Assembly (NCBI GenBank): GCA_002099365.1
Contig: MSED01000013.1
Location: 496,001-560,000, forward strand
Reading direction: 5' to 3'
DNA length: 64,000 bases
Source of the DNA: Phialophora verrucosa
Taxonomy: Eukaryota > Ascomycota > Eurotiomycetes > Chaetothyriales > Herpotrichiellaceae
Position 1 is the stretch's first letter; every line of letters begins with the position of its first letter. Below the pieces are notes generated by a model. It saw nothing but the letters and a program-made list of their open reading frames with translations. It was not told the DNA's origin and did not search any database. Shown here one piece after another: positions 1 through 10,661 of this stretch. Position numbers and translations under genes: made by a program.

Positions 1-2
1 TG

Positions 3-284
3 TTCACAATGATAATTGTAACGCTCGTCATGGGCCCCGTGATGGTTCTGTACCGACTTCGCAATTCGAATGGATACGTGCGCAATGCAGCGGCTGTGAT
101 ATTTACTGCCTTGTTCGCTTTGCTTTGCTCCACTGCCACGAACGCCAAAAGGCAAGAAGTTTTCGCTGTAACGGCGGCGTGAGTTTCAAGCCCGTGTGAC
201 GAGATGCTTGATCGCTGACTGATCAGGTATTGCGCTGTGCTCGTCGTCTTTACCAGTCAGAATGGAAACAGCAAGGGGCAATAA
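3..284 (+). CDS. DUF6594-like fungal membrane protein, 3' end only
   Basis: Only the last two exons are in the window: 3-178 and 227-284, with a 48-nt GT-AG intron at 179-226 and a TAA stop at 282-284. The upstream part lies beyond the left edge. The visible protein has a hydrophobic segment, a short loop with Arg and Asn, a second hydrophobic segment, then a motif reading AKRQEVFAVTAAYCAVLVVF. That ending (small residues, Arg, Glu, 'FAATAAYAAVLVVF') is the typical C-terminal membrane hairpin of the DUF6594 family of fungal membrane proteins, whose function is unknown. The tail after the last helix is short and polar. Family assignment rests on pattern recognition of the C-terminus only. Confidence 0.6.
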
Positions 285-687
285 CTGAGTAGCTGTCGCG
301 GGTGCTTTGATCAGGGTCTGTAAGTGCCAGAAACCTAGTCACCAGCAGCTGACAATGTGCATCGGCTTGTCAAAGACGTGCAGTGTTTCCTAGGTCGTCT
401 CGGTATAAATCGACCTGATCCTTCTCGCTCCAAAGGCCGCCATGTGCCTTGGAGCTTGGAGGGTTGTAATTGGCAGTCATACAAGAGAGGTTCTGAACAA
501 TAACAATGGAGGCTCGGGTGCAGTAGGGTGGTCGAAATACCTGTCACAACAGGGAAATAGAGATCTACTCTCCGCTGGAAGAAAAGAATGTATTCAGATC
601 CTTGGATTTTGCACCACTGACGTAGTGAATGTCCGATCTCCGCCTACTTAAGTGGGCGCCATGTCTTCACGAACAAGACCGGGTGCC
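285..687. other. intergenic, convergent 3' ends
   Basis: About 400 bp between the end of the DUF6594-like gene and the end of the aldo-keto reductase gene on the other strand. I see no coding signal, only short overlapping open frames. Confidence 0.5.
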
Positions 688-1638
688 TCAGTCATTGCTT
701 GTAGTCGGATCCCAGGCACAAGGTGCATAGGATTCAGGAAAGTTGAGACTCTTCATATCCTGGTCATCGAGCTCGAAGTCATAGATGGCGGCATTCTCCT
801 CGATCCTGGAGGGAGTTACGCTCTTCGGCAAAGGAACGTAGCCCTTCTGCAGGCTCCATCGCAGCAGGATCTGCGACCAAGTCTTGCCGTGCTTCTCACT
901 CAGCTTCTTGAGGACTGGTTCATCTGCTCGCTGGCCCCGCACGATGGGACAATATGCTTCGACGACGACGTTGCGCTTGCGGCACCATTCGACAATATCG
1001 TCTCGTGGGAGCCAGGGATGAACTTCCCACTGGCCGACGTCGATGGTACCTCCCACGTCAGACGTCCGGATGTAATCTTCCAGCTCGTCAAGATGATGGA
1101 CGCCGTAATTGGAGACACCGATGGATCTGATTTTGCCGGCTTTCTGAGCTTCGGCGAGTGCTTTCCAAGCTCCTAATCTGCCCTCTTTGCCACCATACGG
1201 AGAATGGATGAGGTAAAGGTCGATATAGTCAAAACCGGTCTGGAAGAAGGATGATTCAATGGACTTCTTTGCCGCTTCGTAGCCCATACTCTTGGGCGGA
1301 ACTTTGCTGGTGAAGAAGATCTCCTCGCGCTTCAGGCCCGAGTTTCGGATCGCGTCAGCGCACGGCTGCTCATTGCGGTAAGCTCGAGCAGAGTCGACGT
1401 GTCGATAACCAGTCTTGAATGCATGGAGCGTGACTTCTTCGCACTGGGCAGCAGGAGTCTGGTAGACGCCATAGCCGAGCACAGGTATCTCATAGCCTGA
1501 ATTCATCCGATAGGTCGTGTTGATGTCGAATTTGGCTGGAATTTCAGTCGCCATTGTTCGTTTGTTTCTGGCTAACGAAGCTACTGAGCTTTGAACCGGC
1601 TTTTGGATACGAGCTACCCCTCCGCGAAGCAATGGCAT
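688..1638 (-). CDS. aldo-keto reductase (AKR superfamily)
   Basis: Single exon. From the ATG at 1638 the protein has 316 residues; a second in-frame ATG at 1554 would give 288, closer to a usual cytosolic AKR. The open frame upstream of 1638 begins only with GTG, so it is not used. The (alpha/beta)8 AKR pattern is clear: VDSARAYRNE (Asp and Tyr of the catalytic tetrad), FFTSKVPP (Lys), LIHSPYG (His), then IGVSNYG and the C-terminal LPKSVTPSRIEEN cofactor loop with Lys, Ser and Arg for NADPH. Expected role is NADPH-dependent reduction of aldehydes or ketones; substrate unknown. The 28 residues between the two ATGs are basic (several Arg/Lys, no acid before the second Met) and could be a mitochondrial presequence, so two start sites may give two locations. 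Confidence 0.9.
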   Translation of the reverse strand: MPLLRGGVARIQKPVQSSVASLARNKRTMATEIPAKFDINTTYRMNSGYEIPVLGYGVYQTPAAQCEEVTLHAFKTGYRHVDSARAYRNEQPCADAIRNSGLKREEIFFTSKVPPKSMGYEAAKKSIESSFFQTGFDYIDLYLIHSPYGGKEGRLGAWKALAEAQKAGKIRSIGVSNYGVHHLDELEDYIRTSDVGGTIDVGQWEVHPWLPRDDIVEWCRKRNVVVEAYCPIVRGQRADEPVLKKLSEKHGKTWSQILLRWSLQKGYVPLPKSVTPSRIEENAAIYDFELDDQDMKSLNFPESYAPCAWDPTTSND

Positions 1639-3506
1639 CTGGGAGATACGGAATTGTGGTCTAGCAGATTTGAAAGACAGGCACGCGTTCGATGGCGAGA
1701 TACTCGGCACTGAGTGACGATCGTGAATATGTCATTAATTGGGTGGCCGAACGAGACCAAGACGGACCGGGCAGCATAACTCCGGGCGACTAAGTCCGGC
1801 ACTCTGAGGCACCACTCTAAGGAAACGTAATGCTTGTATGTAGGTTTTGTCAAATCCATCATCGCCGTACAAGCTGACATACGCTGGCTTTATTCGCAAT
1901 CACTCTGTAGACACATAATGGGGTTGTAGATGCCTTGAGCAGCGTTGTGACTAGAACAAGCTCCAACGAATGACATGGTTACACCTACTCTGTACCGAAC
2001 CTCTTGAATCCGCCGCTTATCGTTCTTCGCCTTGCTGTCAACAGTCCAACACTCCATTGACCTGCGTAAAGCACCAAGTCACGCTGCCACTTCCAAGCAG
2101 CGGGAGAGTGGTCCCTGGGTTCACATTGTTGAGGTATGCATTAAGTCTTGTGGACATATCCCTCGTGGACCCCGGCAGAGCTCTTGCGACGCATAGTGGC
2201 CTGCCTGCATCGCCAACAATGCCGAGATTCCACGAAGCTTCATTGGCTTTGGGGAGACAGGGCCGCAGCATTCAGACCTGGAAGGAGGGGTCAAGAGCCA
2301 GCGTGACGACTATGTCTGGAGTAACATAATGATGTACAGTTTCACTCTTCACATCTTGGTCGACGTGCAGCCCAGCGGATCTGACGGGTGACACGGCGCT
2401 TTTGCACAAGCGACGTTCAGCGGATCTAAAGAGAGAACAGCGGAAAGACAGAACTGCTATGTGCGGTGATATCAGGTCTCAGTGCAAGTGGTGCAAGTGA
2501 ATGCACAGACAAGTCTAGAGTCGCACCCGACATTGAAGCTTTTTAAGGCCGTGCATACAAAGACGAGTATAAGCTTGTCCTTATAGGCGGAGGTGGAGGT
2601 TAATTTTCAAGTCGAGAAGAGCCGACACTTGCATTTGATGAGCTGAAGCCGATTGATTGACTACTGACAGACGACACAACGGTGAGGTGAGGGTCGGATT
2701 ATTGTTTTTGCGCGGAATCCACTGATCCCGCTTGCCTATCCTATGTAGTAGCAAAATACTCAGGAATACTGTATCCTAGAGACTCTTTAGTTGACAATCA
2801 AATCGAACAATGTACGGAGTAGCTTGTGCCTTCCAGGAAAGTCGCCTGTCAAAACTTCGTCTCATCAGATGCTTTATTCAGCCCCCAAAAGCGCTTTGTA
2901 CTCGTGTCACCGGATCAGTCGGTCTACATCGTCAGCTCAACCCTTCCATGTCTCGAGCAAGGCTGGAAATATAGGCTTTGGCAGGCATCGGAGCACCGAC
3001 GAAGCACCGGAAGAGCTTGCGGACCTGAGACATTGCTCTGGGGCGACAGGGGTTGCAGGAGCAGACAATGTGCCCCAGTGGACGTCCTCAGGTATGCCGA
3101 TGTTGGACGGGACTGCTTGAGAGATAGCTCCCTTGTACATCGCCGGTGAAGCCAGATCGTAAGAGACTTACATATCGAGCGGCACTGCATATCCCGTTGT
3201 TGTATTTCGCAACCTGCACGATGGATGACTCAATTTCGGCTAAGAATCAGAGTGCTCATTGACGCCGTTGTGAAGGCCACCCTCGCTCGTTTCATCACTG
3301 CCTCTTCAATTACATTTGGCGACTCGCCGTGTCATTGTTGTAAGCCTCGTTGGGGCACCCCCAGCTCCCGCTCATTGATGGTCTCCTCTTCCTATTTGAC
3401 ACTGTAAGCTTTGGGAATCGCTCCAGGGATGCATCCTAATAGCCCCAGTACTGCAAGTAAGTGTACAAGTATGTAAAAATCGCTATGTGGTGTACATCTC
3501 AAGAGA
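1639..3506. other. intergenic, nothing recognised
   Basis: This 1.9-kb stretch lies between the aldo-keto reductase promoter and the 3' end of the ERD2-like gene. The longest frames (about 110-120 codons) have poor composition and no recognisable motif. I see no RNA gene or repeat. Confidence 0.5.
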
Positions 3507-4568
3507 TCAATCACGCCATTCGCCATCGCTGTTCAACGCCTTCTTCCCGGGACTATCTAATTGCGGAACGTCGTCTTCATCGTCTGCAAAAGCGTCTTCC
3601 GCCAGCATGGGGTTGGCCTCTGGAATCGAGCTCTTCGCCACTCTCTTGCCCTTGTCATGGTCTTGCAATGTGTCGTCCGCCGAGATTGATATTCCTCGTG
3701 CGCCCCATCGATTCACTTTGGGCTGTTGGGGCTGTCCACCAGCACCAGGCTCAACATCGCCGACTTCCGGATCCCCCTCAGGCTCAGGCACCTGCCCGTT
3801 AGGGTTCATGACTCTGTTGACCAGCCATCCTTTCCGCATATCGTCTGCATCCACTACTCCACCTCCTCTGAGCTTGACCCGTTGTCTTGTCCAGTACACC
3901 CATGCGAAGTCGATATAGAATGCAGTTTGCACTATGCCAAATATGACGGAGATAGCATCTGGTTTGGTTGAAGTGAATGCCCGATAAATCCAATTTAGGA
4001 TATAGAATGCTCGATAGGAGCCGAGGGTGACGAGGTAGAAGGAGTCAATAACCGTCGGGACAGTCGTCTGGCGAAGGAGCATCAGCTGTGGGAGAACGCA
4101 GACAGATTCGAGGATGATAGAGAATGTCCATAGCACTTCGACGAGTGTGGTCCGGCGTGGGCCATTGAACGTGAGGCAGACTAGGGGGGCAGCCAGCATA
4201 GAGGCAGCTGTGGCGTAGGCTCCCCATTTCCAGGCCTTTTCTCGCTCACGCGTCCGTGCAAAGACCCTGGTCATCAGGATGATGATATAGATTGACGACC
4301 AGATATAGAAGTTTTTAAGAATGAAATTCCACCATGACAATGTGGGAGGGACCCAAAAGAGATCGAGATACCGGGTGACGAAGACAACGATGTAGAGGAT
4401 CTGGGTCAGCAGGGAGACACCTGGCGAATGGTCAACACGACAGTCCTACATCAATTTCAGCGACATCCTACCTTCGGAGCTCTTATTGGAATGAATTGCC
4501 CATATGAGGATGCATTTCGAGGCCGTGTGCGAAACATCGCCCAGGATGCGGAAGATGTTCATGTTCAT
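3507..4568 (-). CDS. ERD2/KDEL-receptor family protein with extended C-terminal tail
   Basis: Two exons, 4568-4472 and 4420-3507, with a 51-nt GT-AG intron, give 336 residues. A second in-frame Met is two codons downstream of the first. The N-terminus reads MNMNIFRILGDVSHTASKCI and is followed by VVFVTRYLDLFW. These are the hallmarks of the ER-lumen retention receptor, which binds HDEL/KDEL tails in the Golgi and returns escaped ER proteins through COPI carriers. About seven hydrophobic helices fill the first 215 residues or so. Yeast-type ERD2 is near 220 residues; here about 120 hydrophilic, acidic, Pro/Gly-rich residues follow. Such long-tailed relatives exist in filamentous fungi, and this could be a paralogue rather than the main receptor. 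Confidence 0.88.
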
Positions 4569-6390
4569 TTTGGCTGCGTGCACATCACGAGCACCTGCTG
4601 TTCTTTCCGGCGCCAAAGCAATCTGAGTGAGAGGTGAGGTGGGTTTAGGAAGAGGTGTTTAGCTGCAATGTTTGTCCTCCAGGCATCAGTCAAAGACCTT
4701 CAGCGCCATTAGCAGCAGGTCGAGTGGTACGTGGCTCGGCTCGAGGAATTGTGCAGCCTGATGAGGTGGTGAGCTGAGACTGAGTGAGGAGTGAGGATGC
4801 GTTTCGGAGATTGTCTTGGCCTGCGCAACCTCGCCGACCCTTGACGACTACGTATTTTACACTTCGATCTCACCATGATTTCCGCAGAGCAATTGCGATC
4901 ATCTATACTGGACCCGAACTCACATAATTGACCAAGAGACGCATGAATTCGGACATCGGCAAGCCCTGCTGATGCTCATATTGAGGATCCTTTCCGACTT
5001 CATCGGGCATTCCCGAGGGCTATTCGAAATAGAATTCCTCCCCAGAACTGTGGCAAGGAGTTCTCCGCCCAGAGGCTCCCGTGCAAGCAAGCAGACTGAG
5101 ATGAGATGGGGATGCAGGACTGTGATCTGCTCCCAAGCATGTAAATCGAGGCAGCTGCGTTCGTTTGAGCGTAATGCCGACCCAAAGTGGTTGGCAATGA
5201 AGCTGCTTCTACAGTATTTCTGAGACTGACACTCCGCACACACACACTGCACGACAACCATGGTCCCAACCTGCTCGTGACTCAATAGTCTCGACCACTA
5301 GCGGTGATATCGACCTCCAAGAAGGACTTGACGCCGTCCTAGTCCCCTTTCATACAATACTCTGGGGCCCCCAATAGTCGCATGAACGGCCATCCTCATA
5401 GTTGACAGCGGGTTCCTTGTCTGAGTCAAGCGTCACTGCTACAAAGGCCTCCGCCCCCACGTTCTGTCCACCAGCGAGTGGCCGATATAAATCTAGATTC
5501 GAGATCCTCCGGGGAGGGCGGATGAGCCTCCTCTAGAGCTCCCTAGGCTTCTTTAGTGGCTTTGGCTTCGACTACTAAAGCGCCCCCAAACGTGGCAAGT
5601 TTGAAGGCACAGGCCGTCACGGTTAAGCGACCTGGTCACGTCTCAGAGACGCGTCTCCACCGACATTTTCGATCTTCCGTCAACATCCTGCGACAACGAC
5701 GGATGTGCCAACAACGGCGACGGCATCCTTGATTTCATGGGGACCGCACCACACTGGCATGGAGAGAAACGAAACACTTTCGGCTACCAGCAAGTGACCT
5801 CCGTTACTGCGTTGGCACTAAAGGAACTAGAAGTCCGGCGCAACCATACAGCCGCTTCGAACCAAAAAGCCACTCCGAGGGTTACAGCAATTCCCCATCC
5901 TTGCTGCTCCACGCAACAGCGATAGGACTTGACCGAACAAGGTGCTGCGGAGAATTGAAGTCGTCGAGCAATCAACCATCATCACTGTGCGGTATCCCCT
6001 GCGATGGATGCTCCCGCAGCGGAGCACTCGTCTTGATCCTTGATCCTCATCCAGCAAGCCCAGCTGCAAGCTCGGGACAACATCGATAGTTAAGAGTACC
6101 GTTGGTCGAATTCGTTCTCGAGGCCCAGCCGTCAACCCGTGGGCTCCCCAGTCCCTGTTGAATTGGCCCTGTCGTATGGCTTCGCGACGGCAATTAGCCG
6201 CCGGAGTTCGCTCTGGCGCTTGTTGGGCCCCTTGCTCATTCGCCAGCGGCACTCTAAGGCAGACTCTCAGCACGAAACGGCGCACTGTTCTCGAGATGGA
6301 CCAATGCTCAATTCTTGAGTATCTCGGAACATTTCACATGTGCGTCAGCGACACCATCAGTCGCCGGGTGGCTGAACTTTGCCGGTTGGC
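4569..6390. other. intergenic, nothing recognised
   Basis: The stretch of 1.8 kb upstream of the ERD2-like gene has only short frames on both strands, none with a recognisable motif. It includes the promoter of that gene. I found no convincing repeat or RNA gene. Confidence 0.5.
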
Positions 6391-6882
6391 CTATTCTAAT
6401 AGCAACCTCAGCCGCGTGGCCGAGATGAATGGAAAGACTGAATGACTTGGACATCCCATCTCGATGTGTCCCTTCATTCTCAGATTGGGAACGGCAATGC
6501 TGTTTCCATAAGCTGTGCTGACTGAGGAGGGTAGGGTGCTCCCGTTCGCTGCCCGGCCTGCAAAGGGTATACGGGTGCCTTCCCGAGGACTACTTGACAA
6601 TCGGCTGAATGGTTCGGCTGCACAATCCCAATCGCCAATACCCATGCTTGCATAGCTCACTATCTGCACGTTGGAGAGGGCCCAACTGCCCTTAACCTCA
6701 TATGCAAGCCACTTGACAACGGTACCAGCGGCTATTTCTCTCTCCAGAGTGATCGAAAATCCAACACCCATCTTGGACGAGGCCATTAACTCCACTCTTA
6801 CATGGTCATCATCAGGTCGCATAATTGCAAAGCCGACATCGAATCTGCCTTCTCGAGGCGCAAAGGCAGACTGTACTTGCAT
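6391..6882 (-). CDS. possible H-type lectin domain protein, maybe a fragment
   Basis: The open frame from the ATG at 6882 encodes 163 residues. Residues from about 14 to 65 fit the H-type lectin (Helix pomatia agglutinin) pattern: F-D-V-G-F-A-I, a loop with several Asp, H-V-R-V, then G-V-G-F-S-I-T-L and V-V-K-W-L-A-Y. The first beta strands of the domain would lie upstream. They could be supplied by an exon ending at 6961 and joined across a GT-AG intron 6960-6871; the spliced frame would read PKRVKVNR-SAFAPREG. I could not extend that exon to a clear start, so the gene may be truncated or decayed. Sugar binding is the family role. The C-terminal half is not recognised. Confidence 0.35.
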   Translation of the reverse strand: MQVQSAFAPREGRFDVGFAIMRPDDDHVRVELMASSKMGVGFSITLEREIAAGTVVKWLAYEVKGSWALSNVQIVSYASMGIGDWDCAAEPFSRLSSSPREGTRIPFAGRAANGSTLPSSVSTAYGNSIAVPNLRMKGHIEMGCPSHSVFPFISATRLRLLLE

Positions 6883-7094
6883 TTACGTTTCCGATTGCCT
6901 TTATAACTGTTGACGAAGTGCGACTTGGGATGTCAAATTTTCAGAGCAAGGCGAGCGTACCCTGTTCACCTTCACTCTCTTGGGACAACACAGCAAGTCG
7001 CAATATCGCTCCGATGGTAGCACACTTCCGTCGCAGAGGCTGGTCTAGTGTATAGAGGTCGCGATCTTGTCCCTGCGGTCATACAACAGCTGTG

Positions 7095-7904
7095 ATGGCT
7101 TCGCCTGGGCCCCCTCCATCCACAGTCAGGTCAAGCTCACAATCACGAGGCATCCAGAAATCGCCCAAACCGTCAAGGAGAGACAAGGTTCGACAAGGAA
7201 AACTTATAAGATGTTGGACCGATGAAGAGGTCCGCAGAATCATGCGCGAATTTCGTTCCACCGCTGACAGAGGATAGGAATCATTTCTGTTTCAAAGTCG
7301 CACTCAAGGCCAGAAACTATCCTACAAGAACATCGCGCACCGCCTGGACAAGTCAGAGCTGGCATGCCGACTTCATTATCACCACATGACGGTTGGCCGC
7401 AAAGGCCACGGCCATCGGACGGAGGATTTCGACGACGACAACCTCTCTGAAAACAGTGATGGTTCCTCCCTCTCCAGAGTTCCCTCCGCTGGCGAACCCT
7501 CTGCCCACAACGGCTTCGACGACGCCCCAGCACGGAAAGATCAATTCAGCAGCAATTTGCTAAATCAACACAAGCTGCCAAATTTTCAGACCTTCCTCCA
7601 ACATACGTTCCACCATCAACGAAGCACGTCGATGCCTAAACCCTTGCCGGAGAGCGAAAATCAAGGCGATTCAAAAGAGCTACATCTTCAGAACGGCAAT
7701 AGGCCAACACGCACAATGTCGGGAACATGGCTCAAAGATCATACAGCTCCCGAGGCACGCCCTCAGCCAGGGACACCGTACTATACTGGAGCCCTCCATA
7801 TGTCACAGCCTCCAGCAATGACACCTCCAGGACCGTTGACACATATAACGAAGACTCCAACCAATGGTCGACCTCACCTTTCCCCATATGGACGCAGGTA
7901 TTGA
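7095..7904 (+). CDS. Myb/SANT-like DNA-binding protein
   Basis: Read straight through, the frame has one TAG at 7275-7277. A 54-nt GT-AG intron at 7255-7308 removes it, keeps the frame and gives 251 residues. The spliced helix-turn-helix reads WTDEEVRRIMREFR, then QKLSYKNIAHRLDKSELACR, then LHYHHM. That is the fungal Myb-like pattern in which the second helix ends with 'ELACRLHYHQM'. The N-terminal 38 residues are basic and Ser/Pro-rich; the rest is low-complexity, polar and Pro-rich. Likely a nuclear regulator. The donor (GTTCCA) is weak, so an in-frame stop in a decaying gene is the alternative. The frame could also continue by a further intron after 7904. Confidence 0.55.
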
Positions 7905-9591
7905 TGGATAGTCATACTCGACGGTGAGATGAGGACTGGATGCTCCGTGTGTGGATTTCTTGTACATGACATTTATATGGCTTTCGCAGCCGATGACCAG
8001 TCAACGAGTCTCCTTCTCTATCAAGATTAATCCTATTTGTGGAATCTTCCCTGGTCACAACTAATATTGCGCTCAATCAAGGGAATTGGGATGACATGCG
8101 ATCACTTTCTATGTCTCGCATTGAGGCAGCCAAGGGTGGAATAACCGTGAAACGTCCTCCGCTCTGACATACATTCGTCACTTTCTACCAATCCCTCAGG
8201 TCAGGCATTCGTCCAAGCCAACGCCCACCCATAATGGCAGATGCTGGTCAATGCCAGCACCCTTTTGGCCCCTCTGACCAGCTGGTCCAAGGAGGGTGCA
8301 CAGATTGTTCACCCACAGAGTCATTGTTGCTTTGAGGTGCCTAGCTCAAACCGGTGGATTTCAGCGTCGTTAAGCGTGCGATGGCCTCGAGCTCTACGGA
8401 GTTGCTAGTTGGAGAGATTTCTGGTCCCCGTGCATCCTGACATTTGCGCGCTACGCTCATCCTCCCTCTTAGGCTTCGGCGAGCGAGAAACGGTGACATT
8501 AAAGATATCGGGAAAACATGGGCGGCGACAAGAACAATGAATTTTGGTATGTGTTGGCAACCTGTCGCCCCAGACAACGGACATACAGTCTCTAATAGTG
8601 GGTGACGTTTTCACTCGAACGTCGACACTTGCTTTGTCTGTGGCACAAACCTCTCCGATACTTGGTCGGGATCGCGCTGATTTCAAATCACTGCCAATGC
8701 GGACGAAACAAGTGAGGTTTCTTAGTGAATTCACTTGGCATTGGTATAGAATGAGGACGTGCAAGGCTGCACAACGCCAATGCTGCCACGCATATCGAGG
8801 CTCCGAAGCGTGGTGACGACCAGTCTCGCAGTGTTTCGCCCGATAGAGGATAATTTCGAGGACCGTCACTGCGTTTCGGAGACATTCTTTGGCCAACCAC
8901 AGACAAAGTCCGACTTCATTCAGGAGACGCTCGCACAACGGCCGGAGGAATGGATTGGTCCGAGTGCAGGCCCCCCTGCCGAGGCGATTGAGGCTTTCTT
9001 TCTGCCCCTCGAATGCCCCTCCAACAACACGCTGCGGGCAAGGCGTCCGCTACTGAAATGGAATGTGCAACTATCTCCTGGGAACACCCCCCATGCCGAT
9101 AGAGGAGTTTCGTGACTTTGCTGATGACAAATCAGAGTCACGGCACTTCGTGACTCGGACGAGCCACAAACCCAAGTCCACAGCTCCGACCGGCGAGGTC
9201 ACTATTCTACTCCAGCCTGGCTGCGAGATTCAGGCCAGATACTTACAAATGGAGGAAACGGGCAAGGCGGGAACGGGTCCCAATGCAACTAAGAACAGCA
9301 GCCCGGACAAGCTCTGGTTGAAGCTCAAAAGTCCAGATTCCAGTGGCATGGCGTCAACTTCGCTATCGACGTCACGTTCATGCGCGCCTCGATTTCATCC
9401 TTTTTCTTTTGAATTCTCCTTCCCTTTTAGTCTGATTCGTGTCATCGGGACTAGGCCGGTGGTGTCTCTCCACATCAGTATATAAAGAGACTGATATCAC
9501 GACTTTACGTCCACGCTAATCCTTCTCACTTCGACCTTTTATCACCTTTCAACCACTGTTCTACCACCGGTCCACCACTCAGTCATCCACC
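7905..9591. other. intergenic with promoter of the downstream reductase
   Basis: I see no supported gene in these 1.7 kb. Frames of up to 177 codons on the minus strand have no recognisable motif and frequent Cys/Arg runs typical of chance. The last 150 bp are C/T-rich and carry the TATA box listed separately. Confidence 0.5.
9479..9486 (+). promoter_or_regulatory. TATA box of the aldo-keto reductase at 9592
   Basis: TATATAAA lies 106 bp before the ATG and is followed by a C/T-rich leader, the usual arrangement of fungal core promoters. Confidence 0.6.
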
Positions 9592-10661
9592 ATGGCATCT
9601 CAGGGGCTCAAGGTCGTATTCGGCGCGGCCTCGATAGGCAATCGTGAGCCATGGATCGAAGCAGCGTACAATGAAAAGGCCTTCGACATTCTCCTCAAGC
9701 ATGGCGTCAACACCCTCGACTCCGCGCAGCTGTACGGGGAGTCTGAGAAAGCTCTTGGTGAGTTGAAGGCTGGTGACAGATTCATCATCGACACCAAGTG
9801 GATGGGAGGGTGGCAGCCTGGCTGGGCCACCAAGGAGAATATCATCAACTCCGCAAAGTCGAGCATCGAGAAATTGAAGGTTAAACAGGTGAGTTGGTTG
9901 TTCATGTGGCCCCGACTGCCTTTCAGTGAAAGCATACCTTGCAGGAATGCATTCCAAGAGGGCTCCGTTCCAGGCTAATTCTCTCTACCCTCACCATGTA
10001 GGTCGACATCTTCTACATCCACTGTCCCGATGCCAAGACCGACCTCGAAGAGACCCTTGCCGCCGTCAACGAAGTCTACAAGACCGGCGTATTCAAGCGC
10101 TTCGGTCTGTCGAATTACTCTCCCGAGGACGTCCAGAAGGCGTACGACATCGCCAAGGCGAAGGGCTACGTGCTCCCGACTGTCTACCAAGGCAACTATT
10201 CCCCCGTGGCACGTCGCCAGGAGACGGGACTCTTCCCCGTCCTCCGAAAACTCGGCATTTCTTTCTATGCCTACTCTCCTCTGGCCGGCGGGTTTCTCAC
10301 CAAGACCGCTCAGCAAATCAAAGACGGCGCGGGCCGTTTCGCCCCCGATGCCCTCGGCGGCATGTATCGTCAGATGTACATGAAACCGTCGTACCTGGAG
10401 GCACTGTCGAAATGGGAAGCCATTGCCAGTGAGGAGGGCGTCAGTCGTGCCGAGCTTGCTTACCGCTGGGTCACGTATAATTCCCCGTTGAAGAAGGAAC
10501 AGGGCGATGCCATCATTGTCGGTGCCAGTTCGGTTGAACAGTTGGAGCAGACGCTTACGGGCATCGAGAAGGGCCCTTTGAGCAGCAAGGCGGTGGAAGG
10601 AATCGATAAGATCTGGGAGGAGATCAAGCATGAGGCCCCGCTGGATAACTTCACGAGATAA
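9592..10661 (+). CDS. aldo-keto reductase, aflatoxin-aldehyde-reductase (AKR7) type
   Basis: Exons 9592-9888 and 10002-10661, joined across a 113-nt GT-AG intron in phase 0, give 318 residues. Motifs in order: VVFGAASIG near the N-terminus; TLDSAQLYGESE with the catalytic Asp and Tyr; IIDTKW with the Lys; FYIHCPD with the His. FGLSNYSPEDV, YSPLAGGFLT and the C-terminal IIVGASSVEQLEQ cofactor loop follow. This is the AKR7/YakC type that reduces dialdehydes and other reactive carbonyls with NADPH in the cytosol. Length matches the family. A clear TATA box lies upstream. The neighbours, a GH76 glycosidase and a regulator-like protein, do not suggest a pathway. Confidence 0.93.

Noticed and set aside
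652..1176. 174-codon frame on the plus strand
   Set aside because: Antisense to the aldo-keto reductase, with no motif.
8405..8938. 177-codon minus-strand frame
   Set aside because: Cys/Arg-rich chance composition, no motif, no splice partner found.
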